NCBI GenBank assembly: GCA_002309425.1
Contig: DBXD01000005.1
Coordinates: 24,605 to 64,858, forward strand
Length of the DNA: 40,254 nt
Direction: 5' to 3'
Origin: Cyanobacteria bacterium UBA1221
Lineage (GTDB): Bacteria; Cyanobacteriota; Vampirovibrionia; Gastranaerophilales; Gastranaerophilaceae
Shown: positions 7,328 to 15,380 of the stretch, piece after piece
How positions within the stretch are numbered: the first letter of the stretch is position 1
Layout of the letters: each line of letters starts with the position of its first letter
Notes under the pieces: model-generated
Databases searched by the model: none
What the model was told of the DNA's origin: nothing
Seen by the model: only the letters and a program-made list of their open reading frames with translations
Position numbers and translations under genes: made by a program

Positions 7328-8161
7328 TTAAAGCTTTTTTTTCTGGTCCTGATCATTAGGAACCAACGGGTCAAACTTATCGGGTAGTTTTTTATCGTTG
7401 GGTGACTTTTGGTAATTGCCATCACCACCGTCCTGGCCGCCGCCTTGACCGCCACCGCCGCCGCCATGACCACCATTCCCGCATGGCCCTGTTCCGTTAC
7501 ACATTCCGCTGACTTCAGTTTCACCTTTTTCGGAGGATATATCAATAGCATCTGAAAAATCAAACCCATGGAAATGCCTTGAGTTGATTAGGAACATATC
7601 TTTACCAAATTCATTTGGTTTTTTTCCTCCGTTTGAATCAAATGCAACAACAACACAGTTACGGGGTTCACGTCCATCAGTACGGCATAATGTATTATAA
7701 CTCATTATTACACTGACGCCATCCGGCATAATAAAACTCACAACGGGACTATGATAATCAGCTTTTCTAAAACTTGGATCAGAATCATTCATACCAAATA
7801 ATTTATCGCCATCAATACTGTTTCCCATGCCAAAGTTGGCTCCATCCTCCCAACAATCTAATATATTATTGGGGCTACATAACTTAACAATATTGAGGTG
7901 TTTGCGCAACTGCCCGACAAACTCTTCCGTATCCTTATATCCGCCCATCTTGTCAAGGTTGGTCATGGTTTCTATTGCCATCATTATCTTTCTTTCATTG
8001 ACTTTCCTGCCTGCATCAAGAGCTTTCTCCTGAAAATTGGCCATTACCGCCGGCATAACCATTGCTGCAACAACTCCTACTATAGTAAGCGTTATGAGTG
8101 CTTCCGCAAGGGTAAAAGCTTGCGCAAAATGCGGTCTTGTTTTTCTTCTTTCTTTTTCCAT
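7328..8161 (-). CDS. Type IV prepilin-like protein with glycine-rich C-terminal tail
   Basis: The protein starts with a short basic leader and a class III signal: FAQAFTLAEALITLTIVGVV, with cleavage expected before Phe and a Glu at position 5 of the mature chain, as in type IV pilins and pseudopilins. A long hydrophobic helix follows, then a globular part with the conserved-looking ETMTNLDKMGGYKDTEEF and several cysteines (KLCSPNNILDCW). The last ~50 residues are a low-complexity Gly/Asp/Lys tail. I chose ATG 8161 because AGGGAG stands seven bases upstream. It is 277 residues, longer than a simple pilin. This N-terminus plus GGYKDTEEF style is what I associate with Gastranaerophilales. It may be a minor pilin or surface pseudopilin; no assembly genes are nearby. 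Confidence 0.85.
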   Translation of the reverse strand: MEKERRKTRPHFAQAFTLAEALITLTIVGVVAAMVMPAVMANFQEKALDAGRKVNERKIMMAIETMTNLDKMGGYKDTEEFVGQLRKHLNIVKLCSPNNILDCWEDGANFGMGNSIDGDKLFGMNDSDPSFRKADYHSPVVSFIMPDGVSVIMSYNTLCRTDGREPRNCVVVAFDSNGGKKPNEFGKDMFLINSRHFHGFDFSDAIDISSEKGETEVSGMCNGTGPCGNGGHGGGGGGQGGGQDGGDGNYQKSPNDKKLPDKFDPLVPNDQDQKKKL

Positions 8162-8210
8162 ATTCAACTCCCTGTTGCCGTGGAACACTAATATATTAAG
8201 ATATATCTAT

Positions 8211-8239
8211 ATTATATCATATTGACTCATATATTGCAA
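8211..8239 (-). promoter_or_regulatory. Promoter of the prepilin-like gene
   Basis: On the minus strand TTGCAA (8234-8239) and TATAAT (8211-8216) are spaced by 17 bases, leaving a ~40-base leader before ATG 8161. It lies back to back with the fliI promoter. Confidence 0.65.
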
Positions 8240-8265
8240 CCCTGTTTAACTGAATTGTAAATAAG

Positions 8266-8293
8266 TTGTCTTTACCTAAAAATAAATTATAAT
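8266..8293 (+). promoter_or_regulatory. Leaderless promoter of the FliI-type gene
   Basis: TTGTCT (8266-8271), 16 bases, then TATAAT (8288-8293), six bases before ATG 8300. No Shine-Dalgarno sequence is present, so the transcript probably starts at the ATG. Confidence 0.65.
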
Positions 8294-8299
8294 TTACTT

Positions 8300-9652
8300 A
8301 TGGACACTATGGATTTGGATATATCAAAGTTAAATGAATTAAAGACTCAGGTCAAAAACAAACTTGATGCAACTGAGTTGTACCAGTTTAAAGGGACAGT
8401 ATCCAAACTGCTGGGGCTCACAGTAGAAGTTAAACTGCCCGGGTTAAAAATTGGAGATTTGTGTTACATCGAAACAAATACAGGGGAAAGAAAACCGGCA
8501 GAAGTTCAGGCTTTCAAAGGTGATGTTGCTCAATTACTTTTATTGCTTGACGGTAATGGTATCGGACAGGGAAGTACGGTTATCGGTACCGGTAAACCTA
8601 TAGTAATACCCGTTGGAGATTTTCTTTTGGGAAGATTAGTTAACCCGATGGGTGAACCAATAGACGGCAAGCCAATGGATGTTTCCAATGCAAAATGGCG
8701 TTCTATCGAAGGGCCTCCGCCCGGACCGTTTGAAAGACCAATTATTACGGAAATATTTTCAACAGGTGTTCGGGCAATAGATTCATGTATGACAATGGGC
8801 TGCGGTCAGCGTTTGGGGTTATTTGCAGGCTCCGGTGTAGGAAAAAGCACATTGCTCGGTATGATAGCAAGAAATTCCGATGCGGATGTTAACGTTGTAG
8901 CGCTAATTGGAGAACGAGGCAGAGAGGTTAAAGAATTTATAGAAGATTCCCTTGGCGAAGAAGGTATGGCAAAGTCCGTAATCGTATGCTCAACAGGGGA
9001 TCAGCCGCCGTTAATTCGTCAAAAAGCTCTTTTGGCTGCTACCGCTGTTTGCGAATATTTTAGAGATCAGGGTAAAAAAGTTTTTCTTATGACGGATACG
9101 GTTACCCGTTGTGCTATGGCAGGACGTGAAGTCGGGTTATCATTGGGGGAACCTCCGACAATGAAAGGTTATCCGCCGTCAATATTTTCCTGGCTTCAAA
9201 AAGCACTCGAACGGGCAGGGAACAGCCCCAAAGGTTCAATTACTGCTCTTTATACGGTCCTTATGGAGGGGGATGATATTTCCGATCCGATTGTTGATAT
9301 TGTGCGTGGGATTGTTGACGGGCATATTTTCTTATCAAGAAAAGTTGCTGAAAGCAACCATTACCCGGCAATTGACGTCTTGGGCAGCATATCAAGGTTA
9401 ATGTCAGCAATTGCAACTCCCGAACATAAAGAGGCTGCCGCTAAGATGAGAAAAATCCTTTCAATATACAGGGAAAATAAAGATTTAATTGATGTAGGTA
9501 TGTATCAACCTGGTTCAAATCCGACTCTTGATGTGGCAATTCAAATGATGCCGCAGGTTAATGCTTTCCTGCAACAGAGAACTTCTGACAGCGTTACAAT
9601 GGAATCAACCGTTCAGACCCTTGTCGATATGATGAAAGATGTCGAAATTTAA
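8300..9652 (+). CDS. FliI/YscN family ATPase (flagellar/type III export type)
   Basis: This family powers substrate unfolding in flagellar and type III export; it is related to F1-beta. Walker A is AGSGVGKS at 176-183, followed by GERGREVKEF near 205. Walker B is in VFLMTDTVTR near 261-266, and the export-ATPase stretch AGREVGLSLGEPPTMKGYPPS is clear. The N-terminal GRLVNPMGEPIDGKP and a C-terminal helical region are also present; 450 residues is normal. No flagellar or injectisome genes (fliH, fliJ, flhA, sctV) lie in the window, so the gene stands alone between a prepilin gene and grpE. It may serve a flagellum encoded elsewhere or be a remnant or repurposed ATPase. The start is behind a leaderless-type promoter. 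Confidence 0.9.
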   Translation: MDTMDLDISKLNELKTQVKNKLDATELYQFKGTVSKLLGLTVEVKLPGLKIGDLCYIETNTGERKPAEVQAFKGDVAQLLLLLDGNGIGQGSTVIGTGKPIVIPVGDFLLGRLVNPMGEPIDGKPMDVSNAKWRSIEGPPPGPFERPIITEIFSTGVRAIDSCMTMGCGQRLGLFAGSGVGKSTLLGMIARNSDADVNVVALIGERGREVKEFIEDSLGEEGMAKSVIVCSTGDQPPLIRQKALLAATAVCEYFRDQGKKVFLMTDTVTRCAMAGREVGLSLGEPPTMKGYPPSIFSWLQKALERAGNSPKGSITALYTVLMEGDDISDPIVDIVRGIVDGHIFLSRKVAESNHYPAIDVLGSISRLMSAIATPEHKEAAAKMRKILSIYRENKDLIDVGMYQPGSNPTLDVAIQMMPQVNAFLQQRTSDSVTMESTVQTLVDMMKDVEI

Positions 9653-9686
9653 AGTTTTTTACCCGAATTATTAAAAAATAATAAAT

Positions 9687-9705
9687 TTTCTTATTTTATA
9701 AGAAA
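9687..9705. terminator. AT-rich hairpin after fliI, possible weak terminator
   Basis: An 8-bp stem TTTCTTAT-TTT-ATAAGAAA stands 35 bases after the fliI-type stop and just upstream of a TATAAT (9714-9719) ahead of grpE. It could be a weak terminator or part of the grpE control region. No CIRCE element is seen. Confidence 0.3.
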
Positions 9706-9747
9706 TATTATTCTATAATTAAATTAACAGATTACAAAGGAGAAATT

Positions 9748-10332
9748 ATGTCAGATAAAAAAAGTTCCAATCCGTTCCAAAATAACGATTTAAAAGATTC
9801 AGAAGAACTGATAAAAGACATTAATGTTTCAGAAAAGGCTGAAGAAGATTCCGGAGAAAATACGGAAGGTTCTGTCGATAAAGAAACGGAAAAATTAAAA
9901 TCGGATTACGAAACATTAAAAAACCAGTATGTACGTCTGATGGCAGATTTTGAAAATCACAGAAAACGTCAGGAGGCGGAAAGAGAAAGTCTTTTAAGGT
10001 TTGGAACCGAAAATGCTTTGACAAAATTAATAGAAGTTTTGGATAATTTTGAGCGGGCAGAAAAAGCATTAGAAAATGTTGATGATATTGAAAAATATAA
10101 AGAAAGTTTTGAACTGTTGCATAAGCAGGTAACAGATACTTTAACAAAACTCGGTATGGAACCGATAAACGCACAAGGACAAGAGTTTGACCCAAATTTT
10201 CACGACGCGGTTATGAGAACTCCAACCACAGAATACGATGAAAATATTGTTATTGCCGAATTACAAAAGGGCTACAAACTTGGAGATAAAGTCCTTCGAC
10301 CCTCTATGGTTAATGTAGCTGCCGCAGAATAG
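9748..10332 (+). CDS. grpE: Nucleotide exchange factor GrpE
   Basis: GrpE releases ADP from DnaK in the Hsp70 cycle. The 194-residue protein has an acidic disordered N-terminus, a long coiled-coil helix (LKSDYETLKNQYVRLMADFENHRKRQEAERE), the LIEVLDNFERA segment, and the C-terminal beta domain ending with VLRPSMVNVA, all family hallmarks. A strong AAAGGAG lies six bases before the ATG. Its usual partners hrcA, dnaK and dnaJ are not adjacent: the next gene is a secreted metalloprotease with its own promoter. No CIRCE operator is seen upstream. Confidence 0.95.
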   Translation: MSDKKSSNPFQNNDLKDSEELIKDINVSEKAEEDSGENTEGSVDKETEKLKSDYETLKNQYVRLMADFENHRKRQEAERESLLRFGTENALTKLIEVLDNFERAEKALENVDDIEKYKESFELLHKQVTDTLTKLGMEPINAQGQEFDPNFHDAVMRTPTTEYDENIVIAELQKGYKLGDKVLRPSMVNVAAAE

Positions 10333-10334
10333 TA

Positions 10335-10362
10335 TTGAAAAACAATAAATTAACGTTATAAT
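10335..10362 (+). promoter_or_regulatory. Near-leaderless promoter of the metalloprotease gene
   Basis: TTGAAA (10335-10340), 16 bases, TATAAT (10357-10362), then nine bases to ATG 10372. It starts only three bases after the grpE stop. No Shine-Dalgarno site is present. Confidence 0.65.
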
Positions 10363-10371
10363 AGTATTGTT

Positions 10372-10938
10372 ATGTTGAAAAAGATTTTTGTATTATTTTT
10401 TGTTTTGCTGCAAACTTCAGTTTTGTGTTTTGCAGATGAAGATGTGCGTTGGGAAAAATTCCCTGTGAATGTTTATATTAAACCGCAACAAAAACGCAAT
10501 ATAGCCATAGAAGCCTTTGAAGAATGGCAAAAAGCCTTAAATATGAAAGTATTCAACTTCGTCAATGAACAAAAGAGTCCTGTAATTATTTTCGATTATA
10601 AAATGAGCGATAATAAAACCAATAAAACATCTTGCCGGCAAGGAAACACCCGTGTTAAATACTATAAAAAAAGTGTAAATGGAGTTTGGGGTCCAAAATA
10701 TATTAATACCGCAGACATAACCGTATCACCAAGAAGTTGCTATGACGGAACGGCTTTAGATGACAAGGCATTATTAATAGTTAATATGCACGAAGTCGGA
10801 CACGCATTAGGGCTGATTCATTCCGTCAATAAAAATGATATTATGTACCCGGTTGTAACAATCCGAAACAGAGTCGCTCCAAATTTAAGTATTAATAACG
10901 ATGTTCGCGCCTTTAAAAGAAAATATAACTTTAAATAA
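10372..10938 (+). CDS. Secreted matrixin-like zinc metalloprotease (M10-type motif)
   Basis: A clear signal peptide (MLKKIFVLFFVLLQTSVLCFA) sends the product out of the cytoplasm; cleavage is expected near residue 21. The zinc site is HEVGHALGLIH (His140, Glu141, His144, His150), the metzincin HExxHxxGxxH form, followed by DIMYP with the Met-turn at Met158, as in matrixins. Only 188 residues long, it has no propeptide with a cysteine switch and no extra C-terminal domain; Cys88 and Cys123 might form a disulphide. Bacterial matrixins degrade or process proteins outside the cell; the target here is unknown. It is convergent with the NagA-type gene 35 bases on. Confidence 0.85.
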   Translation: MLKKIFVLFFVLLQTSVLCFADEDVRWEKFPVNVYIKPQQKRNIAIEAFEEWQKALNMKVFNFVNEQKSPVIIFDYKMSDNKTNKTSCRQGNTRVKYYKKSVNGVWGPKYINTADITVSPRSCYDGTALDDKALLIVNMHEVGHALGLIHSVNKNDIMYPVVTIRNRVAPNLSINNDVRAFKRKYNFK

Positions 10939-10973
10939 TAAAGAGTTTTCAACCGTATTGACACTATACTTCA

Positions 10974-12200
10974 TCAGCATATAAAGGTTTTTTCAGGAGT
11001 CAGCGTTTCATTATCCCATACTGTAAAGTTTGGTTTCATACCTTTCTTTAGCATAAAGTTATCCTGAATTTTAAGATTCCTTGATGGGTTAACACTGGCA
11101 AATCTTATGAAATCTTTAAAGGTCATAATAGTATTGTCTATCAATTTCTTTGCAACATTATGCAGGAATTGCATATTTCCGGCAAGCGTTCCGGCGGCAC
11201 TCTTTGCTTCCCAATTGTCATTGACATATATTTGTACACCATTCATCTTAAAGTCTTTTTTAACTCCGGCATTTGGCAGAGCATCCGAAATTAAAATTAT
11301 TTTGCTTTTAGGTTTTATCTTCATTACCATATTCATCGTGTCAGGGGTAAGGTGAGATAAATCCGCAAGCATTTCCGCTGACATTTCCGGATTTTGCAAA
11401 CCTTCATTTGCAATAGTAGGGTTGCGGTGGTGCAATTGGGACATTGCATTAAATATATGAGTAACCTGTGTTGCACCTGAGGCTTTTACATCCTCTGCCT
11501 TTGCCGCACTATGCCCGGCCGATACTATAACACCATTATCCTTCAAATAATGACTCAATTCATAGTTTTTATCCTTTTCGGGTGCAATTGTCACTATGCG
11601 GACATTTTCAGGGTCAAGAGCCAAATAATTTTCTATGGTAGGCGCTGAAAACATATTCGGTTGATGTATTCCTGCTTTTTCACTATTCAGGAATGGCCCT
11701 TCAAGATGTATTCCGATTATTTTTGCAGCCCCCTTATCAGGCTTCTTGATAATCTTGTTCAGGACTTTTATCTGATTTTTAATATCATTAAGTTCACCCG
11801 GAAGTGTCGTTGCGACAACGGCAGCTGTTCCTTCTTTTCCGAGTCTTTTTAGTAATTGTCTTATCTCTTTTTCGCTTGAAGTGTGGAAATTTATCCCATA
11901 ACCGCCATGGATATGCTCGTCAACTATGGCAGGAGCAATTGTCTTGTCGTGAAGCATTACATACTGAATAGGCTTATCCACATCGGAGGGTTCAAAATCA
12001 TCTATTGCAACAAGTGTATTATCGTTAAACAGCAAATCCTGTTTTACAATCTTATTTGACGGCGTATAAACGTCAGCACCAATAAGAGCGGTATAGCCTT
12101 TCAGTTTTATATCATCAAGTGAACGTTCTTGCGCGGCTTTCATATAAGGTACATCATATATTTTTGCCCCAAAAGAGATTGAATTAATTTTGTTTATCAT
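10974..12200 (-). CDS. nagA: N-acetylglucosamine-6-phosphate deacetylase with N-terminal extension
   Basis: NagA removes acetate from GlcNAc-6-phosphate in amino-sugar recycling. The TIM-barrel amidohydrolase motifs are present: APAIVDEHIHGGYG (metal HxH region), GIHLEGPFLNSEKAGIHQP, VSAGHS, VTHIFNAMSQLHHR and LISDALPNAG with the catalytic Asp. The family core begins at about residue 36 (YTALIGADVYTP). Before it lies an extra ~35-residue stretch including NSISFGAKIYDVP, unlike typical NagA. I prefer ATG 12200, with CAGG upstream; an in-frame GTG at 12215 is the alternative. No nagB or sugar-uptake gene is adjacent. About 210 bases without a gene lie upstream, before the glycosyltransferase cluster. 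Confidence 0.88.
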   Translation of the reverse strand: MINKINSISFGAKIYDVPYMKAAQERSLDDIKLKGYTALIGADVYTPSNKIVKQDLLFNDNTLVAIDDFEPSDVDKPIQYVMLHDKTIAPAIVDEHIHGGYGINFHTSSEKEIRQLLKRLGKEGTAAVVATTLPGELNDIKNQIKVLNKIIKKPDKGAAKIIGIHLEGPFLNSEKAGIHQPNMFSAPTIENYLALDPENVRIVTIAPEKDKNYELSHYLKDNGVIVSAGHSAAKAEDVKASGATQVTHIFNAMSQLHHRNPTIANEGLQNPEMSAEMLADLSHLTPDTMNMVMKIKPKSKIILISDALPNAGVKKDFKMNGVQIYVNDNWEAKSAAGTLAGNMQFLHNVAKKLIDNTIMTFKDFIRFASVNPSRNLKIQDNFMLKKGMKPNFTVWDNETLTPEKTFIC

Positions 12201-12412
12201 TTTTACCTGCCACACACATTTATAAACCGAAAAATAATTTTTTTTGCTACAAAATTAAATAAAATTTACATTGTATAAAAAATCGTACTAAAAATACGGG
12301 TTAAATCTATCTAAAAATAATTAATAGAGGCTTCTAACGGCACTATAAGATATGACAACAAGCAAAAGGATACCGCTAATCTTGTCTTTCCTACCAATGG
12401 TTAAATATAATT

Positions 12413-14080
12413 TTAATAAGCAATTAGTACCAAATCCGATTGCGGCACAACAGCTTCACTTCTTCGTATCATAAATTTATAATTTGGATTTAAATTTTTT
12501 ATTTTATCTTTCATCTCAAAAAAATCCTCCGGTCGGTTGCAAATTGCAATAGCTAGGATAGGTTTATATTTTTGGATTGTTTTAATTGCTCCGTTAACAA
12601 CGGATGTTTCAAAACCTCCGACATCCATTTTTATTAAACCTATATCTTCCGGTTTTTCCGCTAACTCTTTATCAAGCGTAGTATTTTGGCACGCTTCTGT
12701 TTCTATAAAACTTATATCGGTAATTTTTTCTTTATCCCCTAAACTTTTTTGAACAGGAATAATTTTGTTACCGTAATTGCCATGAGCAAGCATTTTTCTA
12801 AGTTTATTTAAACGGACAGACAATGGTTCATATACTAAAATTTTTGAATTCGGAAAAATTTGATTAAACAAAATCGCATTGGCACCATTATATTCTCCGA
12901 CATCAATTATAGTTTTGCCGTCTATTTGATTATATATGCTTTCAGGCAAATCCTTTAATCCGTATTGATTATAAAAAATAAAAGGATTAAATGTTGTAAT
13001 ATCAGGATATGGTTGTTCATAAGTGTTAAAAAATTTCTTATATTGCTTGAAAATTTTCAAGTCATATTTCGACCATATACCTCTTTTCTTCGTGCCATTC
13101 CAGTATTTAGATAAATCCATAAAGTAATCAACATACTCTTGCGAAATTTTATCCATATCTGATTTTAGCACATCAGTTTTTTCTTTCATGTCATTTTTAT
13201 TAAAATATTCTAAAAATTGTTCCGCCCTCGCAAACTCTACAGGTTGGCCGATAAATATTCGTTGGAATCTGCATTCTATTTGATAATAATAGAATCTGTT
13301 TATTCGTTGGAAAAAATTATAAATTTGATACCATAAAGTTTTTTTTAATAACAAAAAGTCCCAGTACTCTTCCCGCAAACAGTGCATATAAAGTTCGTAG
13401 GGATATCTTTCATATAAATGTTTTTTGTTTTTCTCCAGTATATCAGTAAACTGTCGTGCCGTTGTTGATAAATAATGAAAAAAACAGGACTTATAAGAAA
13501 CATATATACCATAACCCGCTTCTATTGCTCTGCATTTAATATCATCATCTTCACATAGTGCAGGAGTATATATTTCATCAAAATTTCCTATCTTATTTAA
13601 TATACTTTTTTTAGTAACAACACAAGAAAATGAACATTCGTCATAACTTTTTCTGTAATCTTCATATTTTTTCATTTTATAAAAATATTTTATATAATTC
13701 TTTTCATTAACGTTGTAAAATGCAGAATTTAAATGAAAAGGAGAAACAAATGCTATATCCGGTTCGCTGTTAAAAACATACTCAATTCCATTGAACCAAT
13801 TTGGAGACAGTAATATATCATTATTCAAAAAACCGATATACTCGCCTTCTGCAATTTCTATACCCTGATTATTCCCCTTAGAAAACCCTAAATTCTCTTT
13901 ATTGAAAATAAATTTAATATTATTGTATGGTAAAGATTTAAAATACTCTACGGTTCCATCTGTTGAACCATTGTCTACAAGTATAAGCTCAAAATCTTTT
14001 GTATTTTCATAAAGACTTTTAATAAATTGCTTCGTATATTTCAAATTATTATAGGTCAATGTAATTACACTAAGTTTCAT
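12413..14080 (-). CDS. Two-domain protein: GT2 glycosyltransferase plus FkbM-type methyltransferase
   Basis: Residues about 1-230 form a GT-A family 2 domain: MKLSVITLTYNNLKYTKQFI, LILVDNGSTDGT, GFSKGNNQGIE and the metal site FLNNDILL, of the rhamnosyltransferase-like kind. A middle helical region (about 240-380) has no motif I know. From about 385 to the end is an FkbM-like SAM-dependent methyltransferase: TIIDVGEYNGANAILF (motif I), ILVYEPLSVRL, and IGLIKMDVGGFETSVVNGA. The combined protein could add a sugar and O-methylate a glycan. It is last in the minus-strand cluster; its ATG overlaps the end of the GT4 gene by 11 bases and has GAGG six bases upstream. No terminator hairpin is obvious after it. 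Confidence 0.85.
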   Translation of the reverse strand: MKLSVITLTYNNLKYTKQFIKSLYENTKDFELILVDNGSTDGTVEYFKSLPYNNIKFIFNKENLGFSKGNNQGIEIAEGEYIGFLNNDILLSPNWFNGIEYVFNSEPDIAFVSPFHLNSAFYNVNEKNYIKYFYKMKKYEDYRKSYDECSFSCVVTKKSILNKIGNFDEIYTPALCEDDDIKCRAIEAGYGIYVSYKSCFFHYLSTTARQFTDILEKNKKHLYERYPYELYMHCLREEYWDFLLLKKTLWYQIYNFFQRINRFYYYQIECRFQRIFIGQPVEFARAEQFLEYFNKNDMKEKTDVLKSDMDKISQEYVDYFMDLSKYWNGTKKRGIWSKYDLKIFKQYKKFFNTYEQPYPDITTFNPFIFYNQYGLKDLPESIYNQIDGKTIIDVGEYNGANAILFNQIFPNSKILVYEPLSVRLNKLRKMLAHGNYGNKIIPVQKSLGDKEKITDISFIETEACQNTTLDKELAEKPEDIGLIKMDVGGFETSVVNGAIKTIQKYKPILAIAICNRPEDFFEMKDKIKNLNPNYKFMIRRSEAVVPQSDLVLIAY

Positions 14081-15380
14081 TTACAACCTCATATATTTTA
14101 TTAACAATAATATCAGTACATTTTTTCCAGCTAAACAACTTTGCTCTTTTTAATGCCATTTGACGGCATTCATTTTGAAAATCTTTGTCATAATACATTT
14201 TTTTATATGCTTCAACCATTTCAACATCAGATTTCGGATTTATTTGTATCCCTGCATCCCCAATAACTTCCGGTATTGATGTAACATTTGATGTAATACA
14301 GGCACAGCCGCATTGCATTGCTTCCAATACGGGCATCCCAAATCCTTCATACAATGACGTGTACACAAATATTTCACTTGCACTGTATAGTGCGGCTAAA
14401 TCATCATCATCTATATATCCTGTAGGAATTATTTTATCTCTGTATTCACCTAACCCATCAAGTTCTTTTTTTAATGTTTCAAGAAACAACTGCCAGTGTC
14501 CGCCTCCCATTACAAAAACTAAATCATCAATATTATTTTCCTGAATAAACTTTACAAAATTTTTAACGGCAAAAATCAAATTTTTTCTTGGTTCAAGCGT
14601 ACACAAACTGAATACAAATTTTTTATCTTCAGGTATATTATATTTTTGTTTTATTTTGCTAATAACGTCATTATCTGTTACCTGATAAAATTTGTCATTT
14701 GCCCCTAAATATGTAGTTATAATATGTTCGGGGTTCAAGTTATCACAATATTTAAGAAAATCCTGTTTTGTATATTCAGAGTTTGTAAAATAATAATCAT
14801 TTTTGTTTAAAGTTTCATAAACGTCCTTAAACCAGGAGGTACTTATTTTCATCTGAAAAAAATACTCTTTCAACACTATAGGTATTGCATCATGTAAGAA
14901 TGTGAATTTCTTTATATCAGGGCATTCAAAAATTTCTTTTGGAGGAGCATTATCCGGTGAAAAATATGCATTATAACCAAGAATTTCTTTTTTTAATTTT
15001 TTATCTGCGGGTTGTATTTTATAAATAAGTTTTAATAGCCTTATCGTAATAAAGCGCACACATTTTTTAAACAGATTATCTTCTTGATCTAATCTTCTGC
15101 ACGAATATTTCCAATATTCCAACATTCCTAAAAAATAATTCAACGGAGTAAATTTACCTAAAATTTTTATGTCTTTGTACTTTTTATCACTTTGTTTAAA
15201 TTTTTTTAATCCATAAACAAGCGACTGCGGGGTATAAAAAGCTATTTCTATATCATCATGTTCTAAAAATTCTTGCAATATGTTCCAGGCAACGAAAAAT
15301 ATTCCGCTTCTTGAACTTGATTTTTTATAATCATGGGAAAGTATGCTTGCATTAAATATTACTTTTATTTTTTTATTCAT
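14070..15380 (-). CDS. GT4-type (GT-B fold) glycosyltransferase
   Basis: This 436-residue protein has the C-terminal GT4 signatures: FSLCTLEPRKNLIFAVKNF, then LYSASEIFVYTSLYEGFGMPVLEAMQCGCACI with the EX7E-type acid pair, and TSIPEVIGDAG. It should transfer a nucleotide-sugar-derived residue to a growing surface glycan at the cytoplasmic face. The N-terminal domain is divergent, with Lys/Tyr-rich helices. AAGGAAG precedes the ATG at 15380. It overlaps the preceding GT2 gene by eight bases and the following GT2-FkbM gene by 11 bases, implying translational coupling. Sugar donor and acceptor cannot be deduced. Confidence 0.88.
   Translation of the reverse strand: MNKKIKVIFNASILSHDYKKSSSRSGIFFVAWNILQEFLEHDDIEIAFYTPQSLVYGLKKFKQSDKKYKDIKILGKFTPLNYFLGMLEYWKYSCRRLDQEDNLFKKCVRFITIRLLKLIYKIQPADKKLKKEILGYNAYFSPDNAPPKEIFECPDIKKFTFLHDAIPIVLKEYFFQMKISTSWFKDVYETLNKNDYYFTNSEYTKQDFLKYCDNLNPEHIITTYLGANDKFYQVTDNDVISKIKQKYNIPEDKKFVFSLCTLEPRKNLIFAVKNFVKFIQENNIDDLVFVMGGGHWQLFLETLKKELDGLGEYRDKIIPTGYIDDDDLAALYSASEIFVYTSLYEGFGMPVLEAMQCGCACITSNVTSIPEVIGDAGIQINPKSDVEMVEAYKKMYYDKDFQNECRQMALKRAKLFSWKKCTDIIVNKIYEVVNET

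Noticed and set aside
9653..9747. Heat-shock CIRCE operator before grpE.
   Set aside because: The inverted repeat there is TTTCTTAT/ATAAGAAA and does not match TTAGCACTC-type CIRCE.
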